Origin: CAYUVA01 sp964448115 [NCBI: uncultured bacterium]
GTDB taxonomy: Bacteria > CAYUVA01
Assembly (NCBI GenBank): GCA_964448115.1
Contig: CAYUVA010000007.1
Location: forward strand, 44,424-108,423
Length of the DNA stretch: 64,000 nt
Reading direction: 5' to 3'
Position 1 is the stretch's first letter; each line of letters opens with the position of its first letter. The position numbers and the translations under genes were made by a program. The notes beneath the pieces are model-generated. The model did not search any database. It was not told the DNA's origin and saw nothing but the letters and a program-made list of their open reading frames with translations. Positions 8,090 to 16,845 of the stretch are shown one piece after another.

Positions 8090-10273
8090 TCACAACTGTG
8101 ATTGAAATGCAATAGGGATATGCAATTTTTTTAAAAGAAAATCTGATCTGCCAAGAAGGAAAAAACCGCAAAATAGCAATGTAAAACTGGTGATAAGGAT
8201 GCCGGGTACAGATTTTGCCTTGAAGGAGAGTCTGCCCATTCCATTGCCCGGCATCTCGGCTTTCATAAGCCAGTTTTCATCTGGAGCCAATGGAATGCTT
8301 TTGCCATTGAACTTCAACCTCCAAAGCGGATGATAGGCCATTTTTATAGCTATTCTATTATGCCGATTTGCTTGATCAGCTAGCTGAAATTGAATTAGGT
8401 CGGTTTTGCTTAATAAAATCTTAATACTAACATCGGGGTCATCAGCACTGATCAATGCAGGGATAAATCGAGTTAACTTGAACAAGCAAAAAGAACCCTC
8501 ACAGTGATTCATCTCGAAATACTCGCTGTTTTCGAGTATTTTATGCAGAGTCCGTTTTGGCTCCCACAGGCGAGGTCCCTGCTTCTTCTTAAATAGCCCT
8601 CTTTTCACCTGGTCGCAGGTAACGATATAGCCGATATTGAACTTGCTGCAATAGCGTGCGATCTCAATATCTGATATCTTCCATAGCTTATTGCCAAACA
8701 ATGAGCCATGATTGGTGCGAGTGATGTCGTTTATCGGGTATAGGAAAATCTTGCACCAACCGCCGATGGAGGAAACCGCGCTGCGCTGCGAGGATAGAGC
8801 CATAATATGGCTGTTGGATAATGCTCCCTCCATGTTGCCATAGGTTGTCTGGTATAAGATACGGCCATGGCTGTGATCTAGATTTTTCTTGATATAATCC
8901 CAGAGCGACTCAAGGTCTTTAACCTGGGGCACCTGGCTGGAGACGCGCATCATACCTGGCATCCGAGCCGGATTGCGATAGGTGGCTAGGAAATTTATGC
9001 CCAATGCTGCGACCAATGCAATGGCTGCAAGTAGGATTACCCTTGCTTTTGTTGTCCTTAGGTTGATGTTTTTTATGCTCATAATCATCCAATGCAGTTG
9101 CAGCGCTGCAAGCAGGTGAATGATCGCCTGGATAACGATGAGAAACCGCCGGCTGAAGAAACCCTGTAGCAGCCCCAACAAGGGCAGCGCGCGAAGCAAC
9201 TCGGAGGAAACCCAATAGCCGCTGGTGATTATGATTGAAATCGCCCCTAGTAGCAAGAGGCTGCGAAGACCAAACCCAAGCCTAGCGCCACTAAAAGTGA
9301 TAGCAGCAAAGCCAAGTAATGCCAAAAGGTCAATAACGATTACATGACTAAGCGGCGATAGCCCCTTATATAGTATCTTAAAAAGTTCACTAGGATTACC
9401 CTGACCTAAAAGATCTATGCCTTGCAGGATAACAAATTTAGGGATTCCTAGAATACTTAAAGGAAACTCGAAGAAAAGACCATGGGCAATCGGCAACGGC
9501 TTGCCCGGCTCTGCTTGCGGCATCCATGAGGCAGTAGCTAAGATGGGGAGCAAATAGAATGCGCATAAGCATAATGATAAAGAAGCCATTATTGCCAGCT
9601 TTACCAGTCTTTGACTAGTCCTGAGCCTTATTCTCTCCACAAATAAAAGCACAGCAATAAATATGAACCATAGCGCGGACATAAACAGGTGAGACAGTAT
9701 CGCTAGCGCTCCCAGCAAGCCAGACACGATAATAACCTTAGCGTTCAGTCTATCTGCCCTTAAAATTATGAATCGCATGGCGAGAAAGATTATCCCCAGG
9801 GCAAAAAATGTATTATATGTCCCCTTGAAGACCTCCCAGATAACCTCGGTTCTGGTTATGAAAACTAGTGAGGTGATAAGCGACGGGAACCAACCCGCAA
9901 AGCAGCGACTTAGGTAGTATAATCCAACGCCACTCATCGCATAAGACAGAAGCACAACCAGCTTGTAAATAAACTCGAAATTAAAAGGGGATAAAAGCTT
10001 GATCAGGCATCCAAGCCAAAAGGTAGCCTGGTAGAAGTACATCTGGAATGGGAAGCCGGCAAAATCCCAGTCGCACCAGCCGATGAACCATCCAGACAGG
10101 GGAAGCAGGTGATAATAAAGGTAATAAAACTCTGCGAGATGAACCGGGTGATCCAGGTAAAGAAGATACCCCGGCTTGAATATATCCTTGCTGATGAGAA
10201 AGGCTACCAGGATGATGATAATGGCGCACAGAGTATCACGCCATTTCGCACCTTTATCTATTGTTCCATCCAA
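8090..10273 (-). CDS. Large polytopic membrane protein, possible PTPS-related/GT-C-like family
   Basis: A 727-residue protein with about a dozen hydrophobic helices over residues 15-420 and again near the C-terminus (about 690-710), with a soluble extracytoplasmic region between. The first loop (YLDHPVHLAEFYYLYYH) has the acidic/aromatic look of GT-C type enzymes and of the 6-pyruvoyl-tetrahydropterin synthase-related membrane family. I cannot name a substrate. The in-frame start at 10273 is TTG with only a weak GAG upstream. It sits between pgk and the pseudopilin genes (58-base gap to gspI) and may be cotranscribed with them. A role in surface glycan or glycoprotein synthesis is inference only. 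Confidence 0.55.
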   Translation of the reverse strand: MDGTIDKGAKWRDTLCAIIIILVAFLISKDIFKPGYLLYLDHPVHLAEFYYLYYHLLPLSGWFIGWCDWDFAGFPFQMYFYQATFWLGCLIKLLSPFNFEFIYKLVVLLSYAMSGVGLYYLSRCFAGWFPSLITSLVFITRTEVIWEVFKGTYNTFFALGIIFLAMRFIILRADRLNAKVIIVSGLLGALAILSHLFMSALWFIFIAVLLFVERIRLRTSQRLVKLAIMASLSLCLCAFYLLPILATASWMPQAEPGKPLPIAHGLFFEFPLSILGIPKFVILQGIDLLGQGNPSELFKILYKGLSPLSHVIVIDLLALLGFAAITFSGARLGFGLRSLLLLGAISIIITSGYWVSSELLRALPLLGLLQGFFSRRFLIVIQAIIHLLAALQLHWMIMSIKNINLRTTKARVILLAAIALVAALGINFLATYRNPARMPGMMRVSSQVPQVKDLESLWDYIKKNLDHSHGRILYQTTYGNMEGALSNSHIMALSSQRSAVSSIGGWCKIFLYPINDITRTNHGSLFGNKLWKISDIEIARYCSKFNIGYIVTCDQVKRGLFKKKQGPRLWEPKRTLHKILENSEYFEMNHCEGSFCLFKLTRFIPALISADDPDVSIKILLSKTDLIQFQLADQANRHNRIAIKMAYHPLWRLKFNGKSIPLAPDENWLMKAEMPGNGMGRLSFKAKSVPGILITSFTLLFCGFFLLGRSDFLLKKLHIPIAFQSQL

Positions 10274-10293
10274 GCTCTAGTTTTATATCTTGC

Positions 10294-11487
10294 TCATTCA
10301 ATCAGCGCCTTGACCCCAGGGAGGATCTTCCCTTCCAGCAGCTCGATGGATGCGCCTCCGCCAGTGGAAATATGCTTGATCTTGTCTGCATAGCCTGATT
10401 TTTTAACTGCCGATGCGCTCTCGCCACCGCCTACAATTGAGACGGCGCAGCTTTTAGCTACAGCCTCGGCAACCGTGAATGTACCCTTTTCAAAGCCCTT
10501 GACCTCGAAGACGCCCATAGGTCCGTTCCAGACAATGGTGTTTGCATCAAGGATTACCTTAATGTAAAGCTCGATGGTTTTAGGACCTATATCGAAGACC
10601 TTCATCCCGGCTGGGATCTTGTCCTTGTCAGCGATTACTTTTTCTGCATCCTCGGTTGCTTGCTTGGCGCAGACATAATCTAGCGGAAGCAAGAACTTGA
10701 GGTCGCTTTTGGCTGATGCCTTTTCCATAATCTCCTTGGCGACCTTGATATCGTCCTCACCCAGAAGCTCGCTTTGTATATCAACACCCTCAAGTCTAAG
10801 GAAGGCATAGCATAAACCACCGCCGATCAGTATGCTATCGACCCGATGCAGCAGGTTGAGCACCACAGCGATCTTGTCCGAGGCTTTTGCTCCGCCGAAG
10901 ATGGCGATAAAAGGTTTTTTGGGATCTTTAAGAGCGCCTATTAGATAGCTAAGCTCCTTGTCCATTAAAAAGCCAGCTACTTTTACCTTGAAGTACTCAG
11001 CCATGCCGGCGGTTGAGGCGTGTGCTCTGTGGGCAGCGCCAAAGGCATCGTTGACATAGATATCAGCCAACTCTGCCAGGGCTTTAGCCATATCTGGGTC
11101 ATTATCGGTCTCTGCCTTGTGATAGCGGAGGTTCTCCAGGAGAAGGATCTCTCCAGGTTTCAACTGCTCAGCCAGCTTTTTTGCTTGCTCTCCGATGCAG
11201 TCCTCGGCGAAGTGCACCTTCATATCGAGGAGTTTTTCTAGGTGCTCTGCCACAGGCTTCAGGCTCATCTCGGGGACAACTTTACCCTTGGGTCTTCCCA
11301 GGTGCGAGGCTAGAATCACTTTAGCTCCATTGTCCAGTGCATACCGTATAGTGGGCAGGGCGGCGGTTATGCGCTTGTCATCGGCGACCTTAAGATCAGC
11401 AGTCAAGGGTACATTGAAATCGACCCGTATGAAGACGCGTTTATCCTTTACATCGATATCAGAGATAACCTTGTAATCCCTAGCCAT
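10294..11487 (-). CDS. pgk: Phosphoglycerate kinase
   Basis: Glycolytic enzyme that transfers the acyl phosphate of 1,3-bisphosphoglycerate to ADP. The 397-residue protein is full length. It shows the signature [12 protein letters not shown] near the N-terminus, SHLGRPKGK, the hinge-region [21 protein letters not shown] in the nucleotide-binding half, and a glycine-rich C-terminus ([13 protein letters not shown]). The usual partner gap is not nearby. Instead pgk lies 13 bases after a DUF4412 protein gene and 20 bases before a membrane protein, in an apparently long leftward operon ending with gspF. Confidence 0.97.
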   Translation of the reverse strand: MARDYKVISDIDVKDKRVFIRVDFNVPLTADLKVADDKRITAALPTIRYALDNGAKVILASHLGRPKGKVVPEMSLKPVAEHLEKLLDMKVHFAEDCIGEQAKKLAEQLKPGEILLLENLRYHKAETDNDPDMAKALAELADIYVNDAFGAAHRAHASTAGMAEYFKVKVAGFLMDKELSYLIGALKDPKKPFIAIFGGAKASDKIAVVLNLLHRVDSILIGGGLCYAFLRLEGVDIQSELLGEDDIKVAKEIMEKASAKSDLKFLLPLDYVCAKQATEDAEKVIADKDKIPAGMKVFDIGPKTIELYIKVILDANTIVWNGPMGVFEVKGFEKGTFTVAEAVAKSCAVSIVGGGESASAVKKSGYADKIKHISTGGGASIELLEGKILPGVKALIE

Positions 11488-11500
11488 CTTGATGCACCTC

Positions 11501-12262
11501 TTATTTGTCTTTCTCTTTACCCTTCATCATTTCCTCCAGAAACGGGGGCAAATCTTTATTTTTGCCCTGCTGCATCATCGCATCCATCATGAAGTTCTTT
11601 CTTTCGGTCATCTTAAAGTCCTTGGGAACCTTGAAGACAGAGGAATCGAGCTTCTTTTTCTCCACTTTCTTAACCTCGCCTCGATTTTCCACCTTGAACA
11701 TACCGAGGTCGCTAATGGTCTCGGATACGATGGGGAAACCTTTTATCTTCTCAAAAGGCTCAGCCATCTCCTTGTCGCCCAGGTTCAAGATTTCATAATA
11801 GGCGGGACCGTCCTCGATCTTGATATCCTCGGTTGCCCAGATTGTGATGGTTACTCCAATGGGGCTTCCGGCTCTTTTAGCTTGGATGATGTATTTCTTG
11901 CACTTGAAGTCATTGATTGTCTTTTTCTCATCGGTCTGCCGCACCTGGTACTTGATCTCCATTGATTGGGACATGGCAGAGGCTTGTTCCATCATCTGCT
12001 TGAGGTCTTCCTCGTAGTAAATCTTGTCCGCAGGCTCAACGGTGATCATCTTCATGTTCTCGTAATCGAAGATTGTGTAATTGCCAGCCTCATCGAGAAC
12101 CTTCATCTTTTTTCCCTGGATATAGACTCGGTTCTCCACAGTAGATGATCCTTGTGGGGTTTTAACTGTCGTCTCCTGCACTATCTCATACCCGGCATGA
12201 GCGATAGGACACAAAGAGACTAGAAAAACGAGCATAACAGTTAGCTGGAGAAGTTTTCTCAT
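11501..12262 (-). CDS. Exported DUF4412 family protein
   Basis: A 253-residue protein with a signal peptide (about residues 1-23, ending AHA), then a domain matching the DUF4412 pattern: short beta strands carrying [12 protein letters not shown], a [11 protein letters not shown] segment and a later K-C-K-K-Y-I-I motif. The C-terminal 60 residues are Lys- and Met-rich. Function is unknown for the family; related folds carry lipids in the periplasm (LolA/LolB-like), which is weak inference. It appears to be the first gene of the leftward run through pgk to gspF. Confidence 0.7.
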   Translation of the reverse strand: MRKLLQLTVMLVFLVSLCPIAHAGYEIVQETTVKTPQGSSTVENRVYIQGKKMKVLDEAGNYTIFDYENMKMITVEPADKIYYEEDLKQMMEQASAMSQSMEIKYQVRQTDEKKTINDFKCKKYIIQAKRAGSPIGVTITIWATEDIKIEDGPAYYEILNLGDKEMAEPFEKIKGFPIVSETISDLGMFKVENRGEVKKVEKKKLDSSVFKVPKDFKMTERKNFMMDAMMQQGKNKDLPPFLEEMMKGKEKDK

Positions 12263-12381
12263 AGCTTATCCTCCTACTTACCTTTAGGTTTACAATAAAT
12301 ATCCTAAATCAAACCCTGACCCTTTTCAAATACTTGATAATCAAGTCAGTAGGCTTTATATTAAAAGCAGTGAACGAGATA

Positions 12382-13746
12382 ATGCGAACCGGAGAGAAGA
12401 TCCCCTACCTGGTACTTCGGGTTATAGATGTGGCAACACTACTTGTTCTTTTATGGAGCAGCTCCTGTTTGGGTGCAGACTGCGCTGACTACGATATGTT
12501 CGAGCCGAACGATACATACCAGCAAGCCACCTTTATTAGCACCAACGGCGATCCTATCCAGGAGTATATCTGCAACCTTACCGATAGGGACTGGCATATC
12601 TTCTATGCGCACCAGGGGAATGCCTACCAGATCTATACCTCACGGCTCGGACCTGGGGTTAAGACTGCTATATTCCTTTATGATCCTTCGGCTGGGGAGA
12701 TCTTGCAAGTTGCCGAACCGGATGCTGATACAGGGGAGGCGTCTCTTTCCTATTCATTTACCTCAGCGGCTGCGTACTACTTTGAGGTGAGACCGAGCAG
12801 TTCAAGCGCCTATGGCGAACAGGCTGATTACAACATCCAGTGCATCGCAAGCACCTTCACCCCCAGCCCGACTCGCACTCCAACCTTGACCCCAACAGAA
12901 TCTCCAACCAGCACGCAAACACCAACAGCAACCTGGACACACAAACCGACATGTACAGCAACGCCGACTCCGTCTAGCACCCCTTCAGCAACCCCGACCG
13001 GCACCCCTTGCTCGAATGATGATATCTACGAGCCGAACGACACTATGCAGGAGGCAAAGGGTCCCCTGGTGCCTTATGCCGAGTATGTCCAATTATTCTG
13101 TAGCCAGACCGACAAGGATTGGTTTTATATAGATCGCATGGATGATCGATGGTTGCACATACAGACCCGCTGGCTGCAAGAGGGCGTGGATACCATCCTT
13201 TTCGTATATCGAAGCGATGGCTTTGGAACCATTGCCATAAACGATGATGATCCCGCAAGAGCCGGCACCAGCGATCGCTATGCCAGCTCGGTTATCATTC
13301 CACCCCCTGGGGCGCATAATGAGCCATTCTATGTGGTGGTCGCACCTAGCATCAACCATCCGAGCAAAGAGGACTCGCTGGTGGGAAAAGGGAGCCTATA
13401 CCAGCTTTACATGAGTTACTATTCATCCCCGCCGGTCACCTACACGCCGACTCCGTACCCAAGCGGATATGCGCCTGGGATCTTGGCTGCCGGCTATTTG
13501 GATACGAGGCTATCAAGCAGCGAATACACCCACACATTATCGATATTCGCTTTCACAGAGGATGTCTGCATGACGGTCTGGGGTCTGTATATCCTGGAGA
13601 CCACCGATGGGCGCAGCCATTTTTTGCGCTCCATTTTCCAGGGGGATCTTAGTCCTTATGCGCATAGCAAGGTTCTGGTCGATCTGTGGAGCTTCAAGGC
13701 GAACTACGCGCCGAACAGGGGATTTTACCTGCAAGTCAATCCCTGA
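12382..13746 (+). CDS. Secreted TPT-linker protein 1 (two PPC-like domains plus C-terminal GY-DTR domain)
   Basis: From the ATG at 12382 the protein has 454 residues. An in-frame TTG at 12334 would add 16, and neither start has a strong ribosome binding site. After a signal peptide, two copies of a pre-peptidase C-terminal-like domain each begin with the E-P-N-D-T motif (YDMFEPNDT and DIYEPNDT). They are separated by a linker of about 55 residues rich in TPT triplets. A second short TPT linker (TYTPTPYPS) leads to a C-terminal domain opening with AAGYLDTR, related to the ends of the proteins at 47604-49394 and 58770-62240. It is an extracellular or surface protein of unknown target and stands alone, convergent with the next gene. 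Confidence 0.7.
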   Translation: MRTGEKIPYLVLRVIDVATLLVLLWSSSCLGADCADYDMFEPNDTYQQATFISTNGDPIQEYICNLTDRDWHIFYAHQGNAYQIYTSRLGPGVKTAIFLYDPSAGEILQVAEPDADTGEASLSYSFTSAAAYYFEVRPSSSSAYGEQADYNIQCIASTFTPSPTRTPTLTPTESPTSTQTPTATWTHKPTCTATPTPSSTPSATPTGTPCSNDDIYEPNDTMQEAKGPLVPYAEYVQLFCSQTDKDWFYIDRMDDRWLHIQTRWLQEGVDTILFVYRSDGFGTIAINDDDPARAGTSDRYASSVIIPPPGAHNEPFYVVVAPSINHPSKEDSLVGKGSLYQLYMSYYSSPPVTYTPTPYPSGYAPGILAAGYLDTRLSSSEYTHTLSIFAFTEDVCMTVWGLYILETTDGRSHFLRSIFQGDLSPYAHSKVLVDLWSFKANYAPNRGFYLQVNP

Positions 13747-13794
13747 GATAGTTAAGGCGCTAGGAGCTAGGCTTAAGTGGTATGAGTCAACTAG

Positions 13795-13810
13795 CCACAA
13801 AGGCACAAGG
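13795..13810 (+). repeat. Dispersed intergenic CCACAAAGGCACAAGG element, copy 2
   Basis: CCACAAAGGCACAAGG lies in the 160-base convergent gap between 13746 and 13907 and is followed by further A/G-rich text (CCCAAAGGGGCAAAGAGGG). It matches copies at 2673-2690 and 55663-55688. Confidence 0.5.
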
Positions 13811-13906
13811 GAAGAAGCTCACCCAAAGGGGCAAAGAGGGAAAGAGATTGCAAAGTTATGGATAAGTTAACTGGTTCATCGGTGATCCAGTTTAAAACGA
13901 CTACTA

Positions 13907-16432
13907 TTATGAGGATAAAATGCGCTTAATGTAATCCTTCAATATTATAAGATCTATCCATGGTGACATATTAAGCATATAAATAAGGTCATATTTCAGC
14001 GTTATCTGCTCTTGGGTATTATAGGATCTATTAACTTGGGCAAGCCCGGTGATGCCGGGCTTTATCTTGAACCGAAGGCTGTAGGCTGGTATTTGCTGCT
14101 TGAAGGCCTGCACCGCCACGATACGCTCCGGTTGGGGTCCGACCATGGACATATCCCCCTTGAGCACATTGAAAAGCTGGGGTAGCCCGTCAATATGCAG
14201 CCTGCGCAGCAACCTTCCCCAGCTAGGCATTTCCTGGGATGTCATATCAGGTAGCTCGGGGACTGAATCTTGCCCCGGCATGACCCGGAAGCGCAGAAGG
14301 TTAAATGGCTCCTCATCAAGTCCAAGGCGCGGATAGCGGCACAAGACCCCGCTTTTATCGTGCAATAGGATCAGCACGCAAGCTGCTGCCATCAATGGAG
14401 ATGAGAGGATAATGAAGATAGCTGATGCGATAATATCAAAGGCTCGCTTCCATAGCCTCGGCGAGGCGGTCTGGTAGCGCGACTGCAGGCTGATGAGCGG
14501 AAGATCGCCGACCAATCTAAGCTTTATCCTGCCTACTAACATCTCATAGAGGTGAGGGACGAAGTTCAGCTCCACATCTACATCTTCAAGGTTGAAAAGC
14601 TCCCTAAGCGTTTTCTCCTGGAAGCTGTCCGGCGGTGAGATGATGACCTGGTCGATGCTGTAGTTGCGCACTATATCGTAAAGTTCATCCCTGGTGCCAA
14701 GGTGTGTTATACCAGGGATAACCGCCTCCTTGTCATCGGCGATCTGCCCCACCACCTGCATCCCCAGATAAGGTTTATCCTTGATGGTCTGATAGACAGT
14801 ATTGATGTCCTGATCCTCGCCGACCAGCGCGACTCGGCGATAGACCTTTGGCAGGTAGAATGTCCTGCCGATGAAGGTGTGCCAGCCGGTGATAAACAGT
14901 ATCGATAGCGCCCAGGCGATGATGACCACGAGTCGAGGGAAGTTAAACGGCGCCACGATGAAAAACCGGTAGGAAAGGTAAGCCAGAAAGACTATGGACA
15001 CGCTTTGCAGTATCTTGGGGAAGACGATGCTCTCGTAGCCGTGTTCTTCGGGGTCATCATAGCGCCCGCTGAAGTAAAATATGATAAGCTGTAGCGTTGT
15101 GATGATATAAAGATAATCGTAATACTCCATAAAATTGACCTTGGGTATCCTGCCCCCGAAGCGCACTAAAAATGCACATACAAAGGCGAGGTTGATCAGG
15201 ATCGCATCCCCTGCTGCTAATAGGGCAGGGATCCTCTTTCTCAGCCTTTTTCTCACCGAGTGAAGCCCATCCCTATAGACCTTCTCGGTGCGCTGGACGG
15301 TCTGCTTCAGTGTAAAGCGTTCCTTTATTGTTTTCTTGGCGTTTTCGCCCATTATCTTTCGATTCATAGGCTCAGCGACCAATTTTTCGATAGCCTGAAT
15401 CAGCTCACCAACACTTCCAGGCTCCACAAGCAGTCCATCCAATCCATTGGTGATAAGCTCTGGTATATCCCCGACCCTGGTTGCAATTATGGCTTTTCCA
15501 GCAGCCATGGCTTCTAAAACTGCATACGGCATAGCCTCGTATAATGAGGGATGGATAAATATGTCTATAGCGGCTAGTAGTTGCGGTATATCTTCTCTGA
15601 AGCCGGTGAAGATGATCCTATCCTGCAAGCTTTTTTGTTTTGTCCATTTCTTGTATCGCTCCATCATCTCACCGCCGCCGATTAATAGTAGCCTAAGTTT
15701 ATCGTTTCTTTTTATAAGCACCTCAACAGCACTCAGCAGATAGGGGATCCCCTTCTCATCGATCATGCGGCTGACCATTCCAAGGACAATGTGATCCTCG
15801 CTAAAGCCGAGACTCTCCCTGGTGGTAGCTCTTTTTTCCTCGCTGAACTCCTCTATTGCCACTCCATTGGCTATCTGCGCCAATCGTTTGGCAGATATTA
15901 TCCCCTCAGCCAACGCCTGTTCCATATCCTTGGCAGATACGCAGATCACCTTGCGGGAAAAGATGCCAGCAACGAACTCGATGGTCTTGAACAACCATCG
16001 CTGAAGCCTTCTTTCTGTTGGGGTGAAACTGAAGCCGTGCACGGTGAAGATGATAAATGGCACTCCGGCAAAGTAGGCGCCGAGACGACCCAGAAAGCCT
16101 GCTTTGCTGCTGTGTGCATGCACGATATCTGGCTTCTCCTTCTTACATACTTTATACAATTGATAAAGGGATCTAAGGTCATTAATCAGGCTTATCTCTC
16201 GGCGCAGAAAGGGAAGCGGGATATGGCGAATGCCCTGTTTTTTCAGGTAATCGACCAGGACCCCGCTTGGGGGACAGGCAACGGTTAGCTCATAAGTATC
16301 ACCATCAAGCTGGCTCACCAGGTGTTTGAGATGCGTCTGTGCGCCTCCGAAATCAGCCAGGGTGATAATATAGAGGATCTTTATGACCCGAATGCCTTGT
16401 TCGCTAGCTGGTTTGGTCATACTATTTACCAT
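13907..16432 (-). CDS. Fusion of a GT4 glycosyltransferase and a polyprenyl-phosphate phosphoglycosyl transferase
   Basis: An 841-residue two-enzyme fusion. Residues about 15-385 form a GT-B fold, GT4-type glycosyltransferase: FGGAQTHL, DIVHAHSSKAGFLGR, and the donor-site motif PSLYEAMPYAVLEAMAAGK. Residues about 390-841 form a WcaJ/WbaP-type protein: four membrane helices, a nucleotide-binding-like domain, then a catalytic domain with QLFNVLKGDMSMVGPQPE and KPGITGLAQVN. Such enzymes load sugar phosphate onto undecaprenyl phosphate to start surface glycan synthesis, and the GT4 half would add a following sugar. Odd point: the catalytic Asp-Glu pair of the family reads Asp748-Gly749 (GAC GGG), and the nearby lysine motif reads LRFRVM. 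Activity of the second half is therefore doubtful. Confidence 0.85.
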   Translation of the reverse strand: MVNSMTKPASEQGIRVIKILYIITLADFGGAQTHLKHLVSQLDGDTYELTVACPPSGVLVDYLKKQGIRHIPLPFLRREISLINDLRSLYQLYKVCKKEKPDIVHAHSSKAGFLGRLGAYFAGVPFIIFTVHGFSFTPTERRLQRWLFKTIEFVAGIFSRKVICVSAKDMEQALAEGIISAKRLAQIANGVAIEEFSEEKRATTRESLGFSEDHIVLGMVSRMIDEKGIPYLLSAVEVLIKRNDKLRLLLIGGGEMMERYKKWTKQKSLQDRIIFTGFREDIPQLLAAIDIFIHPSLYEAMPYAVLEAMAAGKAIIATRVGDIPELITNGLDGLLVEPGSVGELIQAIEKLVAEPMNRKIMGENAKKTIKERFTLKQTVQRTEKVYRDGLHSVRKRLRKRIPALLAAGDAILINLAFVCAFLVRFGGRIPKVNFMEYYDYLYIITTLQLIIFYFSGRYDDPEEHGYESIVFPKILQSVSIVFLAYLSYRFFIVAPFNFPRLVVIIAWALSILFITGWHTFIGRTFYLPKVYRRVALVGEDQDINTVYQTIKDKPYLGMQVVGQIADDKEAVIPGITHLGTRDELYDIVRNYSIDQVIISPPDSFQEKTLRELFNLEDVDVELNFVPHLYEMLVGRIKLRLVGDLPLISLQSRYQTASPRLWKRAFDIIASAIFIILSSPLMAAACVLILLHDKSGVLCRYPRLGLDEEPFNLLRFRVMPGQDSVPELPDMTSQEMPSWGRLLRRLHIDGLPQLFNVLKGDMSMVGPQPERIVAVQAFKQQIPAYSLRFKIKPGITGLAQVNRSYNTQEQITLKYDLIYMLNMSPWIDLIILKDYIKRILSS

Positions 16433-16544
16433 TGCTCGCAGTGAGTCTATTTAGACAGTATAGAACAAATAAGCGGAAAGGTCATGGGTTGAAATAGGCG
16501 TGAGATGTGAGGCTTGGGGAAGGATTAGTCCCCATCCTAGCGGG

Positions 16545-16578
16545 GGCAGCCACCCCTATTTTTCAAGGGGGGATTGCC
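16545..16578. repeat. Extragenic hairpin element, copy A
   Basis: GGCAGCCACCCCT at one end and AGGGGGGATTGCC at the other form an inverted repeat around a T-rich loop. Nearly the same element occurs at 62413-62445, so it is a dispersed repeat and not just a local terminator. Confidence 0.6.
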
Positions 16579-16718
16579 TATTACCTTAGACCTCTTCCAA
16601 ATAGATGAAATTTATCAAAATAGTATTAAAAAGTTAAATTATAAATATTTAATTAATTAATACTAAATTTTTATTATCATGATAATTAACTGTAAATGTC
16701 GATAACTGCTTTTAAAAA

Positions 16719-16736
16719 ATGTTCCACATGGAACAT
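16719..16736. promoter_or_regulatory. parS-like palindrome (candidate ParB site)
   Basis: Eight-base inverted arms, ATGTTCCA and TGGAACAT, flank a central CA. The core TGTTCCACATGGAACA differs at three positions from the widely conserved ParB site TGTTTCACGTGAAACA. ParB or ParA genes are not in the window. Confidence 0.4.
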
Positions 16737-16845
16737 CTTGCGAGAATAGGGGATCCGTGATTTCGGAACTGAGGTTAATTGATATATTAGGAGCAGGAAA
16801 TGGGAACAGAATGAACAACAAAAAAACCACGAGAGCTTGAATTCG

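Larger units (their letters stand above)
16433..16845. other. 413-base intergenic region with hairpin repeat, AT-rich block and parS-like site
   Basis: It holds, in order: a GGCA...TGCC hairpin repeat (16545-16578); a very AT-rich block (about 16611-16693) containing TTAATTAATTAA and the perfect 14-base palindrome ATTATCATGATAAT (16673-16686); and a parS-like palindrome (16719-16736). No convincing coding frame is seen. No DnaA-box cluster was found. Confidence 0.6.

Noticed and set aside
16600-16845. Chromosomal replication origin
   Set aside because: It is AT-rich and near a parS-like site, but I found no cluster of TTATCCACA-type boxes and no dnaA or dnaN nearby.
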